DNA from: an uncultured Acidobacteriaceae bacterium
Lineage (GTDB): Bacteria > Acidobacteriota > Terriglobia > Terriglobales > Acidobacteriaceae
Direction: 5' to 3'
Assembly: GCA_903911925.1 (NCBI GenBank)
Contig: CAIWFH010000195.1
Span: 1 to 39,859, forward strand
Length of the DNA: 39,859 nucleotides
Shown here: positions 15,894 to 24,240 of the stretch, in pieces
How the letters are laid out: every line of letters starts with the position of its first letter
How positions within the stretch are numbered: position 1 is the stretch's first letter
Notes under the pieces: model-generated
What the model was told of the DNA's origin: nothing
Seen by the model: only the letters and a program-made list of their open reading frames with translations
Database searches by the model: none
Translations under genes and position numbers: made by a program

Positions 15894-15930
15894 TCCCACC
15901 TATTTTGCAAAGAGCGCGAAATGGGTGGGA
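15894..15930. repeat. Long hairpin between convergent genes
   Basis: TCCCACCTATTT (15894-15905) pairs with AAATGGGTGGGA (15919-15930), 12 pairs with one G-T wobble and a 13-base loop. It lies between the stops of the deacetylase gene and hemL and may terminate transcription in both directions. It resembles a dispersed acidobacterial palindrome that I recall as running from TCCCACC to GGTGGGACACCC. Confidence 0.55.
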
Positions 15931-15938
15931 CACCCGGT

Positions 15939-17258
15939 TTATTCGGCCTGGACGGATTTGAACGCCTCGCGCGCGGCAGCGATGGTAGCGGTTACTTCTG
16001 CCTCTCCGTGGGCGGTGCCCAGAAATGCCGCCTCGAATTGCGATGGCGGCAGCCAGATGCCCCGCTCCAGCATCGCCCGATGGAAGTGCCCAAAGGCAGC
16101 GGTGTCGCTCTTCGCGGCCTGGTCGTAATCGGTCACCGGCCCGGGCGTGAAGAACCAGGTCCACATGGAGCCAACGCGATTCATGGTCAGCGGTATGCCG
16201 GCCTTTGCCGCCTCCGCGGCTATGCCTTCAGCCACGGCCTTCGCGGTGGCCTCAATCTGCGGATAGACCGTGGCGGCGTGTTCCTGCAAATAGCTGACCG
16301 TTGCAATTCCGGCGGCCATGGCCAGCGGATTGCCGCTGAGAGTTCCGGCCTGATACACCGGCCCCAGAGGCGCCAGCATGTCCATAAACTGGCGCTTGCC
16401 GCCAAAGACGCCCACCGGCAGCCCTCCGCCCACAATCTTGCCCAGCGTCACCAGGTCTGCGTCAAGTTTGTAAAGTTCCAGCGCCCCGCCCAGGGCAACG
16501 CGGAAGCCGGTCATCACCTCGTCCACGATAAGCAGCGCGCCTTCTTTTGCAGTGATCGCTCGCAGTCCGGCAAGGTAGCCGACCTCGGGAGCAATGCAGC
16601 CGGCGTTGCCCACCACCGGCTCCAGGATGATGGCCCCGATGGCGCCGGGAAAGGCCCCGAACGCCGCTTCAACCGCGTCGAGATTGTTGTACGGCAAGGC
16701 CAGCGTGAGGCCCGCAATCTCTTCCGGCACGCCGGCCGAGCCGGGAATCCCAAATGTCGCCACGCCGCTCCCAGCTTTGACCAGCAGCCCGTCGGCATGG
16801 CCGTGGTAGCAGCCCTCGAAATTCACAATGATTTTGCGGCCAGTCGCTGCGCGGGCCAGGCGAATCGCCGACATCGTCGCTTCAGTCCCGGAACTCACAA
16901 AGCGCATCTTCTCGATGGCCGGGTAGCAGGCAACGATGCGCTCGGCCAGGTCGGCTTCTGCGGCCGTCGACGCGCCAAAGCTGGCCGAATTGCGTGCCGC
17001 ACGCTCAATGGCCTCCACCACCGGCGGAAAGGCATGGCCCAGGATCATCGGACCCCAAGAGCCGAAGTAGTCGATATAACGGTTGCCGTCAGCGTCGGTA
17101 AGCCATGCTCCCTGGGCGCTCTCAACAAACGGCGGCGCGCCGCCCACCGCGCGAAAGGCCCGCACCGGCGAGTTAACGCCGCCGGGAAAGAAGCGCTCCG
17201 CGCGCTGTTGCAGGGCCTGGGAACGAGTGTGGTTCTGGGGTTGGGTCTGGGAACTCAT
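15939..17258 (-). CDS. hemL: Glutamate-1-semialdehyde 2,1-aminomutase, 439 aa
   Basis: PLP enzyme that converts glutamate-1-semialdehyde to 5-aminolevulinate, the heme precursor. Clear marks are PGGVNSPVRAF near the start, GSWGPMILGHAFP, FVSSGTEATMSAIRLARA, the aspartate in VDEVMTGFR, the PLP lysine K274 in TLGKIVGGGLPVG, and YQAGTLSGNPLAMAAG. Length matches the family. A longer frame reaches 17522, but the family start and composition support 17258. No ribosome-binding site is visible; TATACT lies nine bases upstream, suggesting a leaderless or nearly leaderless mRNA. Confidence 0.96.
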   Translation of the reverse strand: MSSQTQPQNHTRSQALQQRAERFFPGGVNSPVRAFRAVGGAPPFVESAQGAWLTDADGNRYIDYFGSWGPMILGHAFPPVVEAIERAARNSASFGASTAAEADLAERIVACYPAIEKMRFVSSGTEATMSAIRLARAATGRKIIVNFEGCYHGHADGLLVKAGSGVATFGIPGSAGVPEEIAGLTLALPYNNLDAVEAAFGAFPGAIGAIILEPVVGNAGCIAPEVGYLAGLRAITAKEGALLIVDEVMTGFRVALGGALELYKLDADLVTLGKIVGGGLPVGVFGGKRQFMDMLAPLGPVYQAGTLSGNPLAMAAGIATVSYLQEHAATVYPQIEATAKAVAEGIAAEAAKAGIPLTMNRVGSMWTWFFTPGPVTDYDQAAKSDTAAFGHFHRAMLERGIWLPPSQFEAAFLGTAHGEAEVTATIAAAREAFKSVQAE

Positions 17259-17339
17259 AATGGCTTCAGTATAGAGGGCGCGCAGGTTGCGGGTTCGCTC
17301 AATTGAATCGCAAGGCTCTGCGCAAGCATCCGCAAGAGT

Positions 17340-17786
17340 GTGAGTACCCAGGGAAGTCTCCAAAGCCGCCTGCTGGTCATCTTCGACGGCCATTGCGTAT
17401 TCTGCAACCGCGCGGTGCGCTGGCTCCTGCGGCGCGACCGCCGCGACCGGCTCCGCTTTGCAGCCTCCGAATCGCCAAAAGTGCAGGGCCTGCTGGCGCG
17501 GCATGGATTCGGAGAACCCCACCCTCAGACCGGCCCGACGACCATCCTGGCGGTGAGCGACCCCGACGGCCCAAAGGAACAGTTGCTGGCCCGATCGGAT
17601 GCGGTAGTGGCAATTCTTCGCGAGTTGCCGTCTCCGTGGCCGGCCATCGCCGTCGTCCTGGGCTGGGCCGCCTGCCCGGTGCGGGATTTTGGCTACAGGC
17701 TGATCGCCCGCTGGCGCTACCGCATCTGGGGGCGGCTCGCCTCTTGTCCGGCGCCAACCGCCGACGAGAGGGAAAGGTTCCTCTAG
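17340..17786 (+). CDS. DCC family thiol-disulfide oxidoreductase-like protein (DUF393), 148 aa
   Basis: A thioredoxin-fold-like protein of the DUF393/DCC family, named for its DxxCxxC motif: D16-GH-C19-VF-C22 after the strand LLVIF. The rest follows the family: NRAVRWLLRRD, an LRFAAS strand, a predicted helix and the conserved RDxxYRxIARxRYRIWG segment. Electron partner unknown. The start is a GTG at 17340 without a strong ribosome-binding site. It is divergent from hemL, the two starts being 81 bases apart, and upstream of purM on the same strand. Confidence 0.85.
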   Translation: MSTQGSLQSRLLVIFDGHCVFCNRAVRWLLRRDRRDRLRFAASESPKVQGLLARHGFGEPHPQTGPTTILAVSDPDGPKEQLLARSDAVVAILRELPSPWPAIAVVLGWAACPVRDFGYRLIARWRYRIWGRLASCPAPTADERERFL

Positions 17787-17792
17787 AAACGG

Positions 17793-17820
17793 TTCAAAAC
17801 CCTCAAAATGCTGCTAAAAT
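17793..17820 (+). promoter_or_regulatory. Candidate promoter of purM
   Basis: TTCAAA (17793-17798), a 16-base spacer and TAAAAT (17815-17820), located seven bases past the DCC-protein stop and about 50 bases before purM. Consensus match only. Confidence 0.35.
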
Positions 17821-17868
17821 CGACCTTTCGGCCATCCGCGCTATTTTGAAATCCATTCGCAGAAAGTC

Positions 17869-18924
17869 TTGACCGTGCCCGAAGAGCCCAAATCCAGACC
17901 CGTGACCTACGCCGACGCTGGCGTTGACATCAACAGTGGCGACCGTGCCAAGGAGCGCATCAAGTACCTGGCGCAAAAGACCTTTAACCGCAACGTTTTG
18001 GGCGGGATAGGCGGTTTCGGCGCGCTCTTCCGGCTCGATTTGCAGCGCTGGAAGGCTCCCATCCTGGTCAGTTCGGCCGACGGCGTGGGCACCAAGCTCA
18101 AAGTGGCCTTTGAACTGGGCTTGCACCACACCGTGGGCGCCGACCTGGTGAACCACTGCGTCAACGACATCGCCGTGCAGGGTGCCACGCCGCTGTTCTT
18201 CCTGGACTACCTGGCCAGCGGCAAGCTCGACCCCGAAGTCACCGAGAGCGTGGTCACCGGGCTGGCCGAGGCCTGCAAGGCCAACGGCTGCGCCCTCATC
18301 GGCGGCGAAACGGCGCAGATGCCCGGCTTTTATGCCGACGGCGAGTACGACCTGGCGGGCTTTATTGTTGGCGCGGTCGACCGCGACAAGATGGTCACCG
18401 GCGCTGGCATCAAGGCTACCGACGTACTGATCGGGCTGCCCTCCACGGGCCTGCATACCAATGGCTATTCGCTGGCCCGCAAGCTGCTGTTTGAAGTGGC
18501 CAGCTACAAGCCCACGCAATACGTTACCGCCATCAAGGAGAAGGCCGGCGCGGCGCTGATGAAGACCCACCGCAGCTATCTCCACGTAATTCAAAAGCTG
18601 GTGACGGCGGGGATGACCACCGGCATGGCGCACATCACCGGCGGCGGCATTACAGAGAACCTGCCCCGCATCCTTCCCAAAAACACAGCCGCGCAGATCG
18701 AAATCGGCTCCTGGCCGGTGCTGCCCATCTTCGATCACTTGCGGGATCTCGGCCAGGTGTCGCAGGAAGAGATGATGCGCACCTTCAACATGGGTATCGG
18801 ACTCATCGCTGCCATCCCGGCGGCCAAGTTTGCGCGCGCCAAAAACCTGCTTGACCGCGCTGAGGAGAAGTTCTACGTCATCGGCCGGGTAGTCAAGGGC
18901 GATCACCGGGTGCAGTACACATAA
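17869..18924 (+). CDS. purM: Phosphoribosylformylglycinamidine cyclo-ligase, 351 aa
   Basis: Fifth step of purine synthesis: ATP-dependent ring closure of FGAM to AIR. Family stretches are TYADAGVDI near the start, GGIGGFGALF, SSADGVGTKLKVAFELG (ATP/Mg site), HCVNDIAVQGATPLFFLDYLA, GGETAQMPGFY and the GLPSTGLHTNGYSLAR block, ending TFNMGIGL. Length is typical. Two starts are possible, TTG at 17869 or GTG at 17875; neither has a good ribosome-binding site and both give nearly the same protein. purN follows after 227 bases that are filled with extragenic repeats. Confidence 0.96.
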   Translation: MTVPEEPKSRPVTYADAGVDINSGDRAKERIKYLAQKTFNRNVLGGIGGFGALFRLDLQRWKAPILVSSADGVGTKLKVAFELGLHHTVGADLVNHCVNDIAVQGATPLFFLDYLASGKLDPEVTESVVTGLAEACKANGCALIGGETAQMPGFYADGEYDLAGFIVGAVDRDKMVTGAGIKATDVLIGLPSTGLHTNGYSLARKLLFEVASYKPTQYVTAIKEKAGAALMKTHRSYLHVIQKLVTAGMTTGMAHITGGGITENLPRILPKNTAAQIEIGSWPVLPIFDHLRDLGQVSQEEMMRTFNMGIGLIAAIPAAKFARAKNLLDRAEEKFYVIGRVVKGDHRVQYT

Positions 18925-18941
18925 GTTCTTTCAAATCGCTC

Positions 18942-19000
18942 TGTCATCCTGAGCGATCCTGAGCGAAGCGAAGGGGAGTCGAAGGACCTGCAGTTGCTTT
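18942..19000. repeat. Extragenic repeat, CTGTCATCCTGAGCG type
   Basis: It resembles the element at 80-113 and contains an internal duplication: TCCTGAGCGA occurs twice in a row (18947-18956 and 18957-18966). It lies 17 bases past purM. Confidence 0.55.
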
Positions 19001-19026
19001 TCGCGATCTGCAACAAGGCTGGGTGC

Positions 19027-19052
19027 CCCAGGTCCCGCCTTTGGGACCTGGG
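19027..19052. repeat. Perfect hairpin in purM-purN gap
   Basis: CCCAGGTCCC (19027-19036) and GGGACCTGGG (19043-19052) form ten pairs around loop GCCTTT. No T-tract follows, so it is probably another extragenic palindrome and not a classical terminator. Confidence 0.6.
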
Positions 19053-19070
19053 ATACCACGAACCTCACAG

Positions 19071-19147
19071 TGCTTTGTAACAGGGCATGGCTTTAGCCAT
19101 GCCGCAGCAACCCGAAAATGATCGCAGGGCTTTACCCCCTGAGGGAA
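19071..19147. repeat. Dispersed palindromic repeat, copy 2
   Basis: Second copy of the element at 183-257. The beginning TGCTTTGTAACAGGGCA and the end TTTA-CCCCTGAGGGA are shared; the stem here is GGCATGGC/GCCATGCC. The terminal GAGGGA (19141-19146) lies five bases before the purN TTG and appears to serve as its ribosome-binding site. Confidence 0.75.
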
Positions 19148-19151
19148 GATT

Positions 19152-19784
19152 TTGGAACTCGCCTCGAAAGACCGGCCTCTTCGCCTCGGCATCCTGCTCT
19201 CCGGCCGCGGTTCAAATTTTCTGGCCATTGCCGAGTCCATCCGCGCTGGCCGCCTCAAGGGCGTCGAGATCGCGGTCGTCATCTCCAACGTGGCCGACGC
19301 CGGCGGCATCAGCGCGGCAAAAGAGCTGGGCCTGCCCACGGCAGTCTTCGTCTCCCAAGGCCGCAAGCGCCGCGAGCACGACGCCGACGTCATCGCCTGC
19401 CTGCAAACTCACCGGGTAAACCTGGTCTGCCTGGCCGGATACATGCGCCTGCTCTCACCGGAATTCATCGCCGCGTTCCCCAACCGCATTCTCAACATCC
19501 ATCCCGCGCTGCTGCCGGCCTTTCCCGGCCTCGACGCGCAACAGCAGGCCTTCGACTACGGCGTCAAGGTGGCCGGTTGCACGGTGCATTTTGTGGATGA
19601 GCACCTGGACCACGGAGCCATCATCGCGCAACGCACGGTCCCCGTTCTCGAATCAGACGATGCGCATTCGCTGGCCGAGCGCATTCTTGTGGAGGAGCAT
19701 ATCGCTTACTCCGAGGCCATCGCGCGGGTCGCAAGCGGAGAGTTTGAGTTGCGTGGGCGGCGGTTTGCAAAACGCGGGCTTTGA
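19152..19784 (+). CDS. purN: Phosphoribosylglycinamide formyltransferase, 210 aa
   Basis: Third step of purine synthesis: transfers a formyl group from 10-formyl-tetrahydrofolate to GAR. GILLSGRGSN (13-22) binds the substrate phosphate. The catalytic triad is N115 and H117 in NIHPALLPAFPG, and D153 in VDEHLDHGAII. Length is normal. The start is a TTG at 19152 with GAGGGA five bases upstream; that sequence belongs to the end of a dispersed repeat. No other start fits the family N-terminus (RLGILLSG). It is co-directional with purM. Confidence 0.95.
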   Translation: MELASKDRPLRLGILLSGRGSNFLAIAESIRAGRLKGVEIAVVISNVADAGGISAAKELGLPTAVFVSQGRKRREHDADVIACLQTHRVNLVCLAGYMRLLSPEFIAAFPNRILNIHPALLPAFPGLDAQQQAFDYGVKVAGCTVHFVDEHLDHGAIIAQRTVPVLESDDAHSLAERILVEEHIAYSEAIARVASGEFELRGRRFAKRGL

Positions 19785-19848
19785 AAAGAAGCCAATCGAA
19801 AGGCAACCAAGCTAGTCGAAAGGCAGAGGCGGGTCGCCCGGCCGGTCC

Positions 19849-19854
19849 TATAAT
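19849..19854 (+). promoter_or_regulatory. Perfect -10 hexamer close to a start codon
   Basis: TATAAT lies ten bases before the ATG at 19865. A transcript starting seven bases downstream would have a leader of only a few bases. No recognisable -35 or ribosome-binding site is visible. Confidence 0.4.
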
Positions 19855-19864
19855 TCTCATCATC

Positions 19865-20680
19865 ATGAAAAGGCTGTTCTTGTGCGTCTTTATTGCTCTT
19901 TGTGCGCATTTTGCCTACTCGCAATCAGAGCCCACCGTCGCAGTCGACAACCTTACTGTCACCCACGAACATAAGGGTTGGCGCGTGATTAGCGCGTCGA
20001 CCACACCGATCCATTTCAACCTGATCAAAGGCGATCTGATCGTCCGCATCGATGGCAAAAACGCGGCCGATACCGGTCCCATGCTGATGGCAAGCCTTTT
20101 CAACAGGGACCACCGCCAAGGAATCGATCTTTTCATAGAGCGGGGCGGCCTTCCTTTGAAGATTGGACTCCGCGAGATTCAAGGGCAGGATTATGAGCCC
20201 GTCGGCGCCAATCCCTTCAGGCATGTGGCAAGTGGTTTCAGTGCGCCGGATGCGGAGTTTAACGATATCGATGGCCAGCCGCTGACTCTTGAACAATTCA
20301 AAGGCAAATGGCTGCTCATCAATTTTATGGGCACATGGTGTTCGCCTTGCATGGAAGCGCTGCCGAAGGTGTTGAGCAGTGCCGATCACGATCAACCGAG
20401 TCTGCTGATCGTTGCGCTCAAAGACAAGGCTGAGGCGGTGCGCCGCATGCGGCAAACCTACAAGATCAAATCGCCAGTCGCGTTGATGGGGGCGATGGCA
20501 CCACTGCCGATTGGCTTCGGTATTTCGACGAACCTTTGGACCGGGCAGATTCCTGCGCTTGTGCTCATCCGCCCCGATGGCGAGGTGGCGCTGATCTCGA
20601 TCAGAGGCATCGACCCAAACCACATCGGACCAGCAATTGACGGCCTAATGAATAACAAAGCAAATGAAGATTTGAGATAA
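19865..20680 (+). CDS. Secreted PDZ-like plus thioredoxin-like (TlpA/AlkC-type) protein, 271 aa
   Basis: Probably a periplasmic thiol-disulfide protein. Signal peptide at 1-19 (MKRLF then hydrophobic, ending AYSQ). Residues about 22-105 resemble a PDZ domain (GWRVISAS, IKGDLIVRIDGKNA). From about 120 a TlpA-like thioredoxin domain begins (SAPDAEFNDIDGQPLTLEQFKGKWLLINFMGTWC) with the redox motif C159-SP-C162, and ends with IPALVLIRPDGEV, including the cis-Pro. The combination of a PDZ-like and a redox domain is unusual and suggests it docks on a partner protein. Start at 19865, chosen for the signal peptide; an in-frame ATG at 19781 would overlap purN. No ribosome-binding site is visible. Confidence 0.8.
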   Translation: MKRLFLCVFIALCAHFAYSQSEPTVAVDNLTVTHEHKGWRVISASTTPIHFNLIKGDLIVRIDGKNAADTGPMLMASLFNRDHRQGIDLFIERGGLPLKIGLREIQGQDYEPVGANPFRHVASGFSAPDAEFNDIDGQPLTLEQFKGKWLLINFMGTWCSPCMEALPKVLSSADHDQPSLLIVALKDKAEAVRRMRQTYKIKSPVALMGAMAPLPIGFGISTNLWTGQIPALVLIRPDGEVALISIRGIDPNHIGPAIDGLMNNKANEDLR

Positions 20681-21251
20681 ACTAGACGTTCGCTGGGGCC
20701 GGACCGCCCAGGGCTCGGCGACCCTCCGCTCACACGATGAGGTGACAAAGCCACCGTGCTATCTCTCCAATAGGCGATGTGGCCGGTCATCCTTCCCTCC
20801 AGATTCCCATATTCGTCTCCAAAAATCGCGCGTGACTGCCTGGAATTTTGTCCTTTCCGGAGTCTTGTCAAGGCCTTGCGGGGCGACGCTCCTCGCAACG
20901 TGCAGATTATAAGCCGTTTACAATTTTTCCGGTTTCGCCGAAGATATATTCCTACTTCCCTAACCTTAGAGATAGCCAGACAACAGACGGAGATGCAGCG
21001 CCGGGCGAATGGGCACGCCCTCCCCCAATGCGGAAGGCGCCGGGGCGCGGGACCGTCTGAAGTCTGCATGGGGCACGCTCTCCACCGGAAGGCCAGACCG
21101 GAACCACGGCAGCATCCGGAGTTTGAGAGCGGCCCAACCGGGTCCAGCGGCGGGTGCACGGGTTCACCCGCCGCTGGCGGTTCACCGCATTTCACGGCGC
21201 ATCGCGAACCACCACTCAAAGCGCAACGCACTCGTCGAAGGAGCTTGTTGA
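20681..21251. other. Long untranslated region with a strong hairpin
   Basis: No frame in either direction looks protein-like; frames at 20777-21355 (+) and 20458-21231 (-) have shadow or random composition. The notable structure is a perfect 13-pair hairpin, CCAGCGGCGGGTG (21144-21156) with CACCCGCCGCTGG (21165-21177) around an 8-base loop, ending 74 bases before the next start codon. A/T-rich DNA around 20900-20955 could hold a promoter, but no spacing fits the consensus well. Confidence 0.5.
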
Positions 21252-22082
21252 ATGAACGCTATCTCGAACATCTGGAATCATCCAAAAACCACGGCAGCCG
21301 GGCTACTGATTTCCATCGTCACCATTGGCGGCGTGCTCTCGCAGCAGGGCATTAGCCTGGGCTCGGCGGGATCTGGCACCGTTGTTTCGCTGGTCAGCGG
21401 ACTGGCCGCCGCGCTGCTGGGCCTGCTGGCCCGTGACCCGGCGGATACAACGGCGGTATCGGGCACAACCGCCAAACTCGGCGCGTGGGCGCTGATCGCT
21501 CTACTGCTTCCCCTTCCTTTTGTCAGCGGCTGTTCCGGCGTCACGGTGGCGCAGGACATCGTGAACTGGACTCCGGCCCTGCAAAGTGCGGTGGCCACTG
21601 TGGACTCGACCGCGGCTATGCTGGCTCCTATTGACGCGCCGATTTTTGCAGCCGCAACAGCCGGATTCGACGCGGCCTCAAACCTGCTTGTGGCGCAAGC
21701 CAAGGCCTACCTGGCCAATCCTTCGGCAGGCGTACTGGCGCAGATGCAGGCCCAGATCGTCGTCTTGCAGCAGCAGGTTAACGCGGCTTTGTTGAAAGCG
21801 GCAAAGATCATGAATCCCGCCAGCCAGCAACATGCGCTGACAGCAATCCAGGCGGTTGCAACGGTGGCCAGTGCGATTCTGGCGCTTGTGCAATCGATCT
21901 CAAGCAAAGTTGCGGTGGCGCAGATGTCCTCGCACGCCGGCATCAAGCTCTCAGCGGCCAAGCCGTATTTTGACGAAGAAAAAGCCGCCGCGACGGTGGC
22001 CGCCCACTATGGCGAACCGGTCGCGCTGGCCCGGGTCCAGTTGGCCCATGCTGAGTCGATCGAGGTGCATGCGGGATTCTAG
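21252..22082 (+). CDS. Unknown protein: holin-like N-terminus joined to lipoprotein-like C-terminus, 276 aa
   Basis: Family not recognised. Residues 1-62 look like a small phage holin-type segment: NHPKTTAAG, one or two hydrophobic helices (14-30, 40-60), then LLARDP. A second hydrophobic stretch (about 75-92) ends in VSGC at C94, which would be a lipobox if it began a protein, but no start codon precedes it in frame. The remainder (95-276) is alanine-rich, helical and contains heptad-like stretches (LAQMQAQIVVLQQQVNAALLKAAKI, about 160-185), so a coiled coil is likely. AAGGAG lies seven bases before the ATG. It could be a prophage remnant or an envelope protein; no other phage genes are visible. 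Confidence 0.65.
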   Translation: MNAISNIWNHPKTTAAGLLISIVTIGGVLSQQGISLGSAGSGTVVSLVSGLAAALLGLLARDPADTTAVSGTTAKLGAWALIALLLPLPFVSGCSGVTVAQDIVNWTPALQSAVATVDSTAAMLAPIDAPIFAAATAGFDAASNLLVAQAKAYLANPSAGVLAQMQAQIVVLQQQVNAALLKAAKIMNPASQQHALTAIQAVATVASAILALVQSISSKVAVAQMSSHAGIKLSAAKPYFDEEKAAATVAAHYGEPVALARVQLAHAESIEVHAGF

Positions 22083-22099
22083 TGCAGCGCAAACAAAGC

Positions 22100-22125
22100 G
22101 GGCCGCTCCCTTCGTGGAGCGGCCC
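22100..22125 (+). terminator. Terminator-like hairpin
   Basis: GGGCCGCTCC (22100-22109), loop CTTCGT, GGAGCGGCCC (22116-22125), 17 bases past the stop codon at 22082. The following bases are TGCTAATCACT, with few T, so it is a strong hairpin without a clear U-tract. Confidence 0.55.
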
Positions 22126-22126
22126 T

Positions 22127-22172
22127 GCTAATCACTAACCACTAATCACTAACCCCTAACCCACTAACCCCT
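22127..22172. repeat. Degenerate CTAATCACTAACC tandem repeat
   Basis: Units of about 6-14 bases built from CTAATCACTAACC and CTAACCC follow each other (CTAATCACTAACC-A-CTAATCACTAACC-CCTAACC-CACTAACC). Low complexity, no coding potential. The sequence from here to 22298 holds no gene; a run of G lies around 22279-22290. Confidence 0.55.
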
Positions 22173-22298
22173 GTGTTTTGAAGATTCTGCAGCGAACCCC
22201 AGCAGAATGACGAAGTTAGAGCGAACCGCCCGCCGCATCTCAATGAAAAAAAGGAATTTCCCCCCAGAATCCTACCAGGGGGGGGGAGGGCCCGCAAC

Positions 22299-23453
<1,155 letters not shown>

Positions 23454-23540
23454 AACTTGGAAACCTGAGTGACCTTCCTTGGATTGGATACGGCCCTGTC
23501 GCGGCCCGGTTCCCTTGGGGAAGGGCGCGGCTGCCAACCT

Positions 23541-24236
23541 CTATTCTAAAGACTCATCCAGCAGTAAATTGTTGCTCTCTGCTTTCAAACGCTGCCACAA
23601 TGCCTGGGTCTGCGCCTTGAGAGAGGTGATATCGCCATTATTATCAATAACATAATCGGCGCGCGCAGCTTTTTCCATATCGGGAATCTGGTGCGCCATC
23701 CTGCGCCGCGCATCGGCCTCCGCAGCCCTGCGAGCCTCGTGTCCAGGCGCAATCCTCTCCACGTAGCGGCCAATTTTCAAATCGTCGGCTGCAGTAACCA
23801 CCACCACGCGGTCAATGCGCCGCCGCCAATCGGCCAGCACGCCTTCCCGCTCGCCGCGGGCGCGTGCATCGCGCTCCACCTCAAAGATCAGCGCCGACTC
23901 AATCACCGCAACGGCTGCTGGATTACGCTCAAAGACCGCTGCCATCCAGCGCTGCTGCGCGCCAATCACCGCCGGATGCACGATGGCATTCAGGTCGTCG
24001 ATGCGTCCGCCCTGGAAGGCTAGTTCAGCCAGCCGCGCGCGGTTCAGCCGGCCGTCGGGACTGACAACCTCAGGCCCGAACGCGCGCACGATCTCCGCAT
24101 AGACCGCGTGCCCCGGCTCCATCAACTCGCGGCCCAGCTCGTCGGCCTCAATGACCTCAGCACCCAGCGCGCGCAGAAAGCCCGCGACGGTGCTCTTGCC
24201 GCTTCCAAGCCCGCCGGTAAGGCCGACACGCAACAT
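23541..24236 (-). CDS. coaE: Dephospho-CoA kinase, 231 aa
   Basis: Last step of coenzyme A synthesis: phosphorylates the 3'-hydroxyl of dephospho-CoA. The P-loop is GGLGSGKST at 8-16, followed by AEVIEADELGRELMEPG with the catalytic aspartate, IVHPAVI, and IESALIFE in place of the usual DxPLLFE motif. The lid region has EADARRRMAHQIPDMEK, and the C-terminus DYVIDNNG matches the family. It is slightly longer than average owing to the C-terminal tail. Four bases separate it from folD, so the two are co-transcribed. With panB and panC in the window, much of the CoA route is nearby but not in one operon. Confidence 0.94.
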   Translation of the reverse strand: MLRVGLTGGLGSGKSTVAGFLRALGAEVIEADELGRELMEPGHAVYAEIVRAFGPEVVSPDGRLNRARLAELAFQGGRIDDLNAIVHPAVIGAQQRWMAAVFERNPAAVAVIESALIFEVERDARARGEREGVLADWRRRIDRVVVVTAADDLKIGRYVERIAPGHEARRAAEADARRRMAHQIPDMEKAARADYVIDNNGDITSLKAQTQALWQRLKAESNNLLLDESLE

Positions 24237-24240
24237 CGGC

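Noticed and set aside
15888..17306. 472-codon frame on the plus strand
   Set aside because: Shadow of hemL caused by high G+C at third positions; no family-like motifs.
17803..18906. 367-codon frame on the minus strand
   Set aside because: Shadow of purM; the PurM motifs are on the plus strand.
20458..21231. 257-codon frame on the minus strand opposite the long gap
   Set aside because: Part overlaps the thioredoxin-like gene and the rest has no signal, motif or ribosome-binding site.
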